DNA from: JBPCPM01 sp050999155
GTDB taxonomy: Bacteria; Actinomycetota; Thermoleophilia; Solirubrobacterales; 70-9
Direction of reading: 5' to 3'
Assembly (NCBI GenBank): GCA_050999155.1
Contig: JBPCPM010000060.1
Coordinates: forward strand, 1-20,204
Length of the DNA: 20,204 nt
This document shows, piece after piece, positions 1-6,949 of the stretch. The stretch's first letter is position 1. Each line of letters starts with the position of its first letter. Both the position numbers and the translations under genes were made by a program. The notes beneath the pieces were generated by a model, which was not told the origin of the DNA, did not search any database, and was given only the letters and a program-made list of their open reading frames with translations.

Positions 1-1
1 C

Positions 2-202
2 GGGGTCTCGTCGACGATCAAGGCCGACGTGAACCTCAAGTCGATGATCGGCAAGACCTCCGGCGAGGAGATCCAGATCGCGTTCAGCGGTCAGGGCTGG
101 GTGCTCATCCAGCCGTCCGAGGGCCGGGTCAAGGCGGCCACCACCTCGACCAACACCCAAAGCCAGGCGGCCGACGCCCTCGGCGGGCTCTTCAACCGCT
201 GA
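2..202 (+). CDS. AIM24-family protein, C-terminal part (5' end outside window)
   Basis: The frame is open from the window edge and encodes the last 66 residues before TGA. The visible piece contains GEEIQIAFSGQGWVLIQPSEG-like sequence (seen around 62-123), which matches the conserved C-terminal strand region of the AIM24/DUF124 (TIGR00266) family of beta-rich proteins. The tail is Thr/Ser/Gln-rich and ends in GGLFNR. AIM24 proteins are named after a yeast mitochondrial protein, and their bacterial role is not well established, so no function is assigned. It converges on the WS/DGAT gene with only 27 bp between the two stop codons. The family call rests on a short segment, so another beta-prism-like protein cannot be fully excluded. 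Confidence 0.7.
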   Translation, partial: GVSSTIKADVNLKSMIGKTSGEEIQIAFSGQGWVLIQPSEGRVKAATTSTNTQSQAADALGGLFNR

Positions 203-212
203 GCCCGGAAGA

Positions 213-228
213 CGCGTCGCGGGACGCG
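213..228. terminator. short hairpin between convergent AIM24 and WS/DGAT genes
   Basis: CGCGTC pairs with GACGCG across a GCGG tetraloop, giving a 6-bp GC stem inside the 27-bp gap between two convergent stop codons. There is no T-run, as is common for high-GC actinobacteria. It could stop transcription from both sides, but a stem this short arises easily by chance at this GC content. Confidence 0.35.
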
Positions 229-229
229 C

Positions 230-1609
230 CTACTGGCCGAGCGCTTCCTCGAGCTCGTCGACGGACTCCGAGAGGTCGTCGACGAGCTCGTCGAGGTCGG
301 CCATGATCTGGCGCTCGCCGAGCAGCCCGAAGCACAGGCTGCCGTTGTAGCTGAGGATCGCCACGCCAAAGGCGTGCTTGGGAAACAGGGGAAGGACCGG
401 CACGATCTCGGCCAGCTCGCGCCCACAGAAGTACAGGGGCATCTGCGGTCCCGGGACGTTGGTGACCGTGAAGTTGAACATTTCCTCGGAGACGAACTGC
501 CGGGAGGCCTGAGCGGCGAGCACCGGCGGGGCGAAGTCCATCATCCCGATCATCGCCTGCGCGCCCATCGCCTCGCTGCCCCCCTTGAGCTGATCCATCT
601 CTCCGCTGATCCGCCGGAGCCGGGCGACCGGGTCGGGCTCGTTGATGGGCAGGTCGCAGAAGACGTTGGTGATCGCGTTGCCCCCGTCCTGCTCCGCGCG
701 GACGCTGACCGGCACCTGCACGGTGAGCGTGCCCCCGTCGGGCAGCGCGCCGAGGCGGTCGAGGTGCCGGCGAACCATCCCGCTGACCACGGCCAGGACC
801 ACGTCGTTGACGGTGACGCCTGCGGTGGCCTTGATGTCCTTGACGCGGTCGAGCTCGACGTGGGTCCAGCGCAGGATCCGGTGGGGCCCGATCGTGCGGT
901 TGTAGTGGCTCGGCGGCGCGGGATCCAGGCGCGAGACAAGGCTCTTGCCGGCCCCGACGGCCGTCCGGGCCGCTCGCTCGGCAGACTCGATCGGGCTGGT
1001 GACCGCGCCGGCGGCCGAGCGGGCGGCGCCCAGCGGCGCGGTGACGCGGTCGACCACGGCGTCGGCCGCCAGGCTCAGGCCCGAGGGCTCGTCGTCGGGC
1101 GACCACTCCGAGGACTCGCCATCGCCGTCGTCGGGGGACTTCTCCGCGTCGACGAGGACCGCCATCACGTCGATGCCCCCCACCCCATCGACGAGGCAGT
1201 GGTGGGTCTTGTGCAGGACGGCCGACGCAGCGGCGCCGACCGGCACGATCAGCATCTCCCAGAGGGGCTTGTCGTAGTCGAGCTTGATCGAGAAGAACCG
1301 ATCGGCGATCGCCTGCAGGCCCGCCTGACCGCCCGGGTCGCTGTTCTCGGTGCGGCGGATGTGGTGGTCGAGGTCGAAGAACCGGTCGTCGACCCAGCGG
1401 GGCCGGCCGAGCCCGGCGGGCGGCCAGGCGAGCTTCTGGCGGTAGCGGGGCACCTGGTCCAGGCGCGAGCCGACGAGCGCGCGCAGATCGGCGGTGCTGG
1501 GCGCCCTGCCCTTGAGGACGAGGACCCCACCGATGTGCTGGTGGGCGGTGCCGCCCTCCTCGATGTGCAGGAACCCGGCGTCCAGCGCGCTCAGCGTGTC
1601 GGCACCCAT
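230..1609 (-). CDS. wax ester synthase / diacylglycerol acyltransferase (WS/DGAT)
   Basis: The encoded 459-residue protein has the usual length of bacterial bifunctional WS/DGAT enzymes, which transfer acyl groups from acyl-CoA to diacylglycerol or fatty alcohols to make storage lipid at the membrane surface. The catalytic HHCLVDG (HHxxxDG) motif is at residues 136-142. LSALDAGFLHIE lies at 6-17, PLWEM near 115-119, the VNDVV 'ND' motif near 267-271 and NVPGP near 384-388 in the C-terminal DUF1298 half. All are typical of the family. The ATG at 1609 is chosen because GGGAGGT sits 4 bases upstream and the family N-terminus starts here. The frame stays open another 142 codons upstream, but that part overlaps the divergent phosphatase and resembles nothing. 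Residues about 155-215 form an Ala/Asp/Glu-rich variable linker. The gene is divergent from the phosphatase with a gap of 124 bp. Substrate preference cannot be read from the sequence. Confidence 0.93.
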   Translation of the reverse strand: MGADTLSALDAGFLHIEEGGTAHQHIGGVLVLKGRAPSTADLRALVGSRLDQVPRYRQKLAWPPAGLGRPRWVDDRFFDLDHHIRRTENSDPGGQAGLQAIADRFFSIKLDYDKPLWEMLIVPVGAAASAVLHKTHHCLVDGVGGIDVMAVLVDAEKSPDDGDGESSEWSPDDEPSGLSLAADAVVDRVTAPLGAARSAAGAVTSPIESAERAARTAVGAGKSLVSRLDPAPPSHYNRTIGPHRILRWTHVELDRVKDIKATAGVTVNDVVLAVVSGMVRRHLDRLGALPDGGTLTVQVPVSVRAEQDGGNAITNVFCDLPINEPDPVARLRRISGEMDQLKGGSEAMGAQAMIGMMDFAPPVLAAQASRQFVSEEMFNFTVTNVPGPQMPLYFCGRELAEIVPVLPLFPKHAFGVAILSYNGSLCFGLLGERQIMADLDELVDDLSESVDELEEALGQ

Positions 1610-1733
1610 CGTGACCTCCCCCAGTAGCTCCGGAGCCTCGCGGTGCTCCTCCGAACTGCGGGTACCCGGGCGGTCGGTGGACCATGCGCGATCGCGACGA
1701 CGGCGAGCCGCGGCGGCTGGCACCCTGTCGCCC

Positions 1734-2225
1734 ATGGCCGACCCGATCCGCCTGTGCTTCGTCTGCCTCGGCAACATCTGCCGCTCGCCCACGGCCGAGG
1801 GCGTGATGCGCGCGCTGGTGGCCGAGCGCGGCGTCACCGACCGGGTGCAGATCGACAGCGCGGGTACCGGCGGATGGCACGTCGGCCACCCGCCCGACGA
1901 GCGCGCGACCGACGCCGCCGCCCAGCGGGGCATCGAGCTCGCCGGCGGCGCCCGCCGGTTCACCGCCGACGACTTCGAGCGGTTCGACCTCGTGCTCGCC
2001 GCGGACCGCGCCAACCACCGTGACCTGGTGGCCATGGCCCCGGACCGCGAAGCCGCGGCGAAGGTCCGGCTGCTGCGCAGCTACGACCCCGACGCGCCGG
2101 ACGACGCCGAGGTCCCCGACCCCTACTACGGGGGCGAGCGGGGCTTCGAGGTGGTGCTCGACCAGGTGCAGGCCGCGTGCGAGGGGCTGCTGGACGAGCT
2201 GCTCGCCGACCCCGACCGCCCGTGA
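1734..2225 (+). CDS. low-molecular-weight protein-tyrosine-phosphatase family protein
   Basis: The 163-residue protein has the LMW-PTP P-loop CLGNICRS at residues 11-18 (nucleophile C11, R17, the CX5R signature) and the general-acid DP pair at D129-P130, followed by YY. These are the hallmark features of a cytosolic cysteine phosphatase of about 18 kDa. The ATG at 1734 places the P-loop at the normal distance from the N-terminus. No strong Shine-Dalgarno sequence is seen. The stop TGA overlaps the GTG of the next gene (GTGA), so the two are translationally coupled. Family members paired with fructosamine-kinase homologues are reported to act as protein-ribulosamine-5-phosphatases rather than tyrosine phosphatases. 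The pairing makes that role plausible here, but the sequence alone does not prove the substrate. Confidence 0.93.
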   Translation: MADPIRLCFVCLGNICRSPTAEGVMRALVAERGVTDRVQIDSAGTGGWHVGHPPDERATDAAAQRGIELAGGARRFTADDFERFDLVLAADRANHRDLVAMAPDREAAAKVRLLRSYDPDAPDDAEVPDPYYGGERGFEVVLDQVQAACEGLLDELLADPDRP

Positions 2226-3103
2226 GCCAGTCCGGCGGCGGGGCCGGCGTCGCCGCCGTGGTCGCGGCGGCCGAGCAGGCGCTCGGAGCAACGGCGCACG
2301 AGGTGACGTCGCTGGGCGGCGGCTCGATCAACGCCGCCCTGGGTCTGGAGCTCGACGACGGGCGCTCGGTGTTCGTGAAGCACCGGGCGGACGCCTCGGC
2401 CGGCGCGTTCGCCGTCGAAGCCGATGACCTGCGCTGGCTCGAGAGCGCCGGCGCCCTGCGGCTGCCGGAAGTGCTCGCCCACGGCACCGAGCCGCCGTTT
2501 CTCGCGTTGGAGTGGATCCGCAGCGGTCCGCCTGCCGCCGACCACGACGAGCGGCTGGGCCGCGAGCTCGCCGCATTGCACCAGGCCCACCCGGAGACCT
2601 TCGGCCGCGAGGCTCCGAACCTCATCGGCCCCCTGCACCAGGACAACACCCCGGCCGACGACTGGCCGACCTTCTACACCACCCGCCGCCTGGCGCCGAT
2701 GGCCCGCGAAGCCGAGCGCTCCGGCGGGCTCGACACCGCCACCCGCGCTGGCGTCGAGTCGGTCTGCGAGCGGATCGACACCCTCTGCGGCCCGCCCGAG
2801 CCCCCGGCCCGCCTGCACGGCGACCTGTGGGCAGGCAACGCGATCACCGACGAGCACGGCGGCCCGGTCCTGATCGACCCCTCGGCCTACGGCGGCCACC
2901 GCGAGATCGACCTGGCCATGATGCGGCTGTTCGGGGGGTTCTCGGAGCGGGTGTTTGGCGCGTACGCGGAGGTCCACCCGCTGGCCGACGGGCATCGCGA
3001 GCGCGTTCCGCTCTACCAGCTCTACCCGCTACTGGTCCACGCCGCCCTGTTCGGCGGCGCCTACGGCCGCCGAGTGGTCGCTGCGCTCGACCGCGTCGGC
3101 TGA
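2222..3103 (+). CDS. fructosamine/ribulosamine 3-kinase family protein (protein deglycation)
   Basis: The 293-residue product matches the length of the fructosamine-kinase family (aminoglycoside-phosphotransferase fold). These enzymes phosphorylate ketoamines on glycated proteins at C3, so that the adduct decomposes and the amine is restored. The likely ATP-binding lysine is K53 (VFVKHR). The catalytic loop HGDLWAGN is at residues 199-206, with the metal-binding Asp in LIDPSAYGGHREIDLA at D219. The GTG at 2222 is chosen because it overlaps the phosphatase stop and gives the normal family N-terminus; an earlier ATG would lie inside the phosphatase. Bacterial homologues are mostly ribulosamine/erythrulosamine 3-kinases (family knowledge), so that specificity is more likely than true fructosamine. 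It could be confused with generic APH-type kinases, but HGDLWxGN followed by a DPxxYxGHREID segment is specific. Confidence 0.9.
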   Translation: MSQSGGGAGVAAVVAAAEQALGATAHEVTSLGGGSINAALGLELDDGRSVFVKHRADASAGAFAVEADDLRWLESAGALRLPEVLAHGTEPPFLALEWIRSGPPAADHDERLGRELAALHQAHPETFGREAPNLIGPLHQDNTPADDWPTFYTTRRLAPMAREAERSGGLDTATRAGVESVCERIDTLCGPPEPPARLHGDLWAGNAITDEHGGPVLIDPSAYGGHREIDLAMMRLFGGFSERVFGAYAEVHPLADGHRERVPLYQLYPLLVHAALFGGAYGRRVVAALDRVG

Positions 3104-3163
3104 ACCCCGGCGCCAACGCCCGGCTCCTGCTCAGACACCATCTGGCCGCTGAGCTCCTCGCGA

Positions 3164-3194
3164 ACCACCGCCGACGGACCGATCGAGGAGGCGA
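3164..3194 (+). repeat. 31-bp intergenic repeat, copy A
   Basis: This copy is identical at 27 of 31 positions to 4030-4060, in the same orientation. The conserved blocks are ACCACCGCCG at the left and ATCGAGGAGGCGA at the right, with variation confined to the middle. It lies in the 167-bp gap upstream of the methyltransferase gene. The function is unknown. Confidence 0.5.
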
Positions 3195-3270
3195 CCCCGG
3201 TGCAGGTGCACGATGAGGATGTGGGGGTGGGGTGGAACCGGCATCATCCGCAGAAGAGGATCCGCTGCCG

Positions 3271-3942
3271 ATGGCCGACAACCAGATAGTCGAAGGAGGA
3301 TGCACCGAGCCGGTGGCCGGGAGCCCCGGCGCCTGGGACGAGATCTTTGCCCGGGCCTACGACGCTGGCTTGTGGCTCGGAGAGCGGGCGGGGATGGCCG
3401 AGCGCCGTAGCTCGGTGCTGTCGGCCGCTCGCGGGCGAACGCTAGAACTGGGCGCCGGGACGGGCCTGAACCTCGAGCACTACCCGCCGGACCTCGACAC
3501 GCTGGTGCTCACCGACCCCGAGAAGGCGATGGACAACCAGCTGCGCCAACGGGCACGCAAGGCCGAGCGCGCCGCGGAGGTGGTGCCCGCCGACGCCCAG
3601 GACCTCCCGTTCGAAGACGGCAGCTTCGACACGGTGGTCGTGACGCTGGTGCTGTGCACGGTGGACGACCCGCAGGCGGCCGTTCGCGAGATCCAGCGCG
3701 TCCTCGCCCCGGGTGGCCGGCTGCTGTTCATCGAGCACGTCGTCTCCGAGACGCCATGGGCAGCCCGCCTGCAGCGGCTGGTCCGGCGACCGTGGCGCGC
3801 CTTCGCCGCCGGCTGTCGTTGCGACCGCGACACCGCGTCGCTGCTGCGCGGCAGCTTCGCCAACGTGGACCTGCAGCGGGGACCCTGGCGGGCGGTGCCC
3901 CCGGTCACCCGCCCGTTGATCTGGGGCTCAGCCGGCGGCTGA
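3271..3942 (+). CDS. class I SAM-dependent methyltransferase (Methyltransf_11 type)
   Basis: The 223-residue protein has motif I LELGAGTGLN at about 58-67, DLPFEDGSFDTVV at about 111-123 (motif II) and VLAPGGRLLFIEHV at about 144-157 (motif III), the standard order for Rossmann-fold methyltransferases of the UbiE/Methyltransf_11 group. The VLCTVDDPQAAVREI stretch resembles small-molecule or lipid methyltransferases of the METTL7-like group. The substrate cannot be predicted. The ATG at 3271 is preferred, with AGAGGA 10 bases upstream. An in-frame GTG at 3232 would add 13 residues that look non-homologous. The C-terminal third holds CRCDRD, where a cysteine pair is common in these proteins. 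The gene stands alone, flanked by the two copies of the 31-bp repeat, and converges on the acetone-carboxylase operon. Confidence 0.87.
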   Translation: MADNQIVEGGCTEPVAGSPGAWDEIFARAYDAGLWLGERAGMAERRSSVLSAARGRTLELGAGTGLNLEHYPPDLDTLVLTDPEKAMDNQLRQRARKAERAAEVVPADAQDLPFEDGSFDTVVVTLVLCTVDDPQAAVREIQRVLAPGGRLLFIEHVVSETPWAARLQRLVRRPWRAFAAGCRCDRDTASLLRGSFANVDLQRGPWRAVPPVTRPLIWGSAGG

Positions 3943-4029
3943 ACGGACGTGACCGGTAGCGGCGCCGGTGGCGCACGTTGCGGGCCGCCGTTCCCTGCTC
4001 AACCCGTCCGGCCGCTCGGCTCCTTGTGC

Positions 4030-4060
4030 ACCACCGCCGGCGTACACATCGAGGAGGCGA
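4030..4060 (+). repeat. 31-bp intergenic repeat, copy B
   Basis: This is the second copy of the repeat at 3164-3194 (27 of 31 identical). It lies in the 155-bp gap between the convergent methyltransferase and acxB stop codons. A shorter echo of its right end, AGGAGGCGAGCG, recurs at about 4082-4093. No gene is seen in 3943-4097, and only a weak ACCGG/CCGGT stem is visible there. Confidence 0.5.
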
Positions 4061-4097
4061 GCGGGCCAGAGGTGCAGCAGAAGGAGGCGAGCGTCCG

Positions 4098-6887
4098 TCA
4101 GGGGAGCTCTCGGCCGAGCCACCCCCGGTAGAACCCCTCGACGTCGGGCAGGAACTCGTGGACGACCGGGTAGCCGGGGATCACTGCCTCGGTCTCCAGC
4201 AGGCGGGCGCAGCCGGGGCAGATGAACTCGCGCAGCTCCATCCACTCGGGGTCGCAGTGGGCGTTGGCCGGGTAGATCTCGCGCAGGGAGGCGATGTCAT
4301 CGCGGACGATCAGGGCGGCCGACATCTTCCAGTTCTCGTCGTGGGCGCAGAAGTCGTGGCCGCAGTCGCAGCGGATGACCAGCTCGCCGTCGCCTGAGCG
4401 GCGGACGATGTTCAGCCCCTCCCCCACCGGCAGGACGATCGGGTCGTCCCAGTCGACGCGGCCCTGGAGCACCCGGACCCAGACGTCGAAGCGGCCGGGG
4501 TCCTTGTAGCCGGACTGGATGTCCTTGACCGTGCGGCGGTCGAGGCGCTCGTCGAGCATCGCCTCCAGCGTCTCGTCTTCCATCGGCTTGCCGGCGGCCG
4601 TTGGCTGCTCGATCTCGTCGACCACGCTGGCCTCCAGCCAGGCCGCGGCTGACTCGGCCGGGGTGGTCTTGCCCTTCGGGGCTTTGTGGACCGCGACGTT
4701 CGGCGTCGGGGCGGCCACCTCGAAGTCCTCGGGCAGGTCCCAGAAGCCCCGGAACTCGGCGGCCCAGCGGCCCGAGAGCTTCATCGACTCCGCGTACGCC
4801 ACCCGCACCGGCTCGATCAACTCGCCGTCGAGCAGGCGCTGGCGCTGTCCGTCCCACCAGTCCTGCACGCTCCCGGCCCGCTCCAGCCGCTCCTCGCGAG
4901 CCGCATCGCGGTCCGACACGGCGTAGACCTTCTCGGCGTACTCGGGCAGCAGGTGGCCTTCGTCGACGTCACGCTTGACCGCCTCGGCGGGCCGCAGCAG
5001 CGGGTCACCCAAACCGCCCGCGCCCTTCATGACCGACATGTACAGGTCGCCCTGCTCGAAGGGCTGCAGGGTGGTGAAGTCGTCGGCCCGGAACTCGCGC
5101 TCGCCCTCGATCGCCATCAGGGCCGGGTCGTCGAAGCGGCCGTCGGTCACCGGGTAGGCCTCGCCGCGCTCGGCCCGCTCGATCAGGTCCGCGCCGCGGA
5201 TGTTGTGCACGTAGCCCGCGCACCCGGGGTAGCCGCCGAACAGACCGGCGGAGGTGAACATCCGCGAGCAGCCGAGGTTCTGCAGCTCCCAGAACGGGGT
5301 GTTCCAGACCATCTGCAAACTCTCGAAGCTCGACCCACCCCGGTGGCGGCCGTAGCCGGCGGTGTTGGCCTTCAGGCGGCGCGAGAGGTAGATCATCGGG
5401 GTGATCAGCTCCCACATCTCCACGTCGCCCGCGTCGCCCTCGGGGTTGAACATTGCCGCGGCGGTGTCGGTGCCGTCGAGCACGTACTTGGCCCCCATGC
5501 CCTGGGCGGCGATCTCGAAGTTCATGATCGCCGAGCTGTTGCCGTACTGGTCGATGCCGCCGCCTTGGATCACGTTGCCCGAGACCGAGTAGGCACCGAT
5601 GACCTCCTCGATGAACCCGCGCGACTGCAGCGCCCGCGACAGGGTGCGCGGGTAGCCGGTGAACGCCGGCTGCAGGAAGGCCCAGGCGATCCCGGTCGAG
5701 CCCTCGTTGGCGCCCATGTTGGCGATCGTGTTCTCGGGGAAGTCGGTCTTGACCGCGTAGTAGGCGCCGTCGTTGACCTTGTCGTCGCAGATCAGCGTCT
5801 GGGTGAACATCACCCAGATCGCGCCCTGCATCCCCGACGGGGTGCAGTTCATCGAGTGCCAGCCCCACGACGAGGCTCCGTCGAGCGACAGGGCGTAGTC
5901 GCCCGAGCCGCCGATCGACACCTCCCAGGGCGCGTGCATGACGAAGTCCTTGCGGGCCCGCGCCGGGAGCTGTTGCTTGTCGGCGAACTGGATGTCCATG
6001 AACGCGGCCGAGCGGTAGCGGCCAGGCACGGTCATCTGGCGGATGCGCGACTTGAACGAGCGCCGCCCCTCCTCGATGACCTCGTGGGAGAACAGCTTGA
6101 AGCGGTCGATGCCCTCCTCGGAGACCACGCGTTCCACCGCGTCGCGGATCATGTGGCAGCCGGCCAGCCGGGTCTTCTCGTCGAGCAGGTAGTACATCGG
6201 CGCCCGGGTCTGCTTCTCGCAACGCTCGAGATGCCAGCGCGCCAGCTCGTCGTTCTCGCCGATCTTCATGCACGGCAGGTCGAAGCCGTCGTCGAGGCGG
6301 TGGGTCGGGCCGACCGGCACGCCGCCCGGCGTGGAGGCGCCGATGTCGAGCACGTGGGTGACGCCACCGGCCCAGGCGATCAGCTCGCCCTCCCAGAAGA
6401 TGGGAACGAAGGTCTGCACGTCGGCGTTGTGGACGTCGCCGATTGAGGGGTCGTTGTTGGCGAAGATGTCACCCGGCTTGATGCCCGGGTTGGTCTCGTA
6501 GTCCTGACGGACCATCCACTTGATCGCGTCGGACATCGTGTGGACGTGGACGATGATCCCCGTCGACAGGGCGATCGAGTCGCCGTCGGGCGTGTACAGG
6601 GCGAAGCACAGCTCGCCCAGCTCGCGGACGATCGGCGAGGCCGAGATGTTCAGCGCCGTCTCGCGGGCCGAGACCAGTCCACCGCGCAGCCGCGCGAACA
6701 GCTTCTCGTAGCCGATCGGATCCTCGGCCATCAGCGTCAGGTCCTCGATGCCCCGGAAGCGGCCCGTGTCGGCGAAAAGCCGCTCGGACTCGGTGAGCAT
6801 CTCGCGCAGGGTCGCACCGTCCCAGCCGATCGGCCGGCGATCGGCGACCTGCTTTTCGAGATCGCGTGTGGCGTCGACGATGGCCAT
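4098..6887 (-). CDS. acxB: acetone carboxylase-like alpha subunit (HyuB family) with fused gamma-subunit domain
   Basis: At 929 residues this is about 150 longer than a normal acetone carboxylase alpha subunit. Residues 1 to about 735 are a hydantoinase-B/AcxB domain. H153, D156 and H178 (in NNDPSIGDVHNADVQ and GGVTHVLD) align with the manganese ligands known for the Xanthobacter enzyme. STGIIVHVHTM, FWEGELIAWAGG and NPEGDAGDVEMWEL are strongly AcxB-like. After a linker, residues about 772-929 match the separate AcxC gamma subunit. They carry LPVGEGLNIV, RCDCGHDFC (C840, C842, C847), CPGC (C890, C893) and a GFYRGWLG end, giving a probable zinc site. The enzyme would carboxylate acetone, or a related ketone, to acetoacetate with ATP and bicarbonate. 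The ATG at 6887 has AAAGGGG upstream and lies 62 bp after acxA. Another ketone or hydantoin substrate remains possible. Confidence 0.85.
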   Translation of the reverse strand: MAIVDATRDLEKQVADRRPIGWDGATLREMLTESERLFADTGRFRGIEDLTLMAEDPIGYEKLFARLRGGLVSARETALNISASPIVRELGELCFALYTPDGDSIALSTGIIVHVHTMSDAIKWMVRQDYETNPGIKPGDIFANNDPSIGDVHNADVQTFVPIFWEGELIAWAGGVTHVLDIGASTPGGVPVGPTHRLDDGFDLPCMKIGENDELARWHLERCEKQTRAPMYYLLDEKTRLAGCHMIRDAVERVVSEEGIDRFKLFSHEVIEEGRRSFKSRIRQMTVPGRYRSAAFMDIQFADKQQLPARARKDFVMHAPWEVSIGGSGDYALSLDGASSWGWHSMNCTPSGMQGAIWVMFTQTLICDDKVNDGAYYAVKTDFPENTIANMGANEGSTGIAWAFLQPAFTGYPRTLSRALQSRGFIEEVIGAYSVSGNVIQGGGIDQYGNSSAIMNFEIAAQGMGAKYVLDGTDTAAAMFNPEGDAGDVEMWELITPMIYLSRRLKANTAGYGRHRGGSSFESLQMVWNTPFWELQNLGCSRMFTSAGLFGGYPGCAGYVHNIRGADLIERAERGEAYPVTDGRFDDPALMAIEGEREFRADDFTTLQPFEQGDLYMSVMKGAGGLGDPLLRPAEAVKRDVDEGHLLPEYAEKVYAVSDRDAAREERLERAGSVQDWWDGQRQRLLDGELIEPVRVAYAESMKLSGRWAAEFRGFWDLPEDFEVAAPTPNVAVHKAPKGKTTPAESAAAWLEASVVDEIEQPTAAGKPMEDETLEAMLDERLDRRTVKDIQSGYKDPGRFDVWVRVLQGRVDWDDPIVLPVGEGLNIVRRSGDGELVIRCDCGHDFCAHDENWKMSAALIVRDDIASLREIYPANAHCDPEWMELREFICPGCARLLETEAVIPGYPVVHEFLPDVEGFYRGWLGRELP

Positions 6888-6949
6888 GGCTCAGCCCCTT
6901 TCGTGCGTGGTCGTGGCGGCGGCCGCCTGCGGTGCCCGGGCGGGTGTTC

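Noticed and set aside
192..2291. 699-codon frame overlapping WS/DGAT and the phosphatase
   Set aside because: It is an out-of-phase shadow of the WS/DGAT gene on the same strand, very rich in Arg/Gly/Pro, with no motif; the WS/DGAT frame explains the region.
3952..3969. ACCGG/CCGGT stem as terminator between the methyltransferase and acxB
   Set aside because: Only 5 bp with an 8-nt loop and no supporting tail; expected by chance at this GC content.
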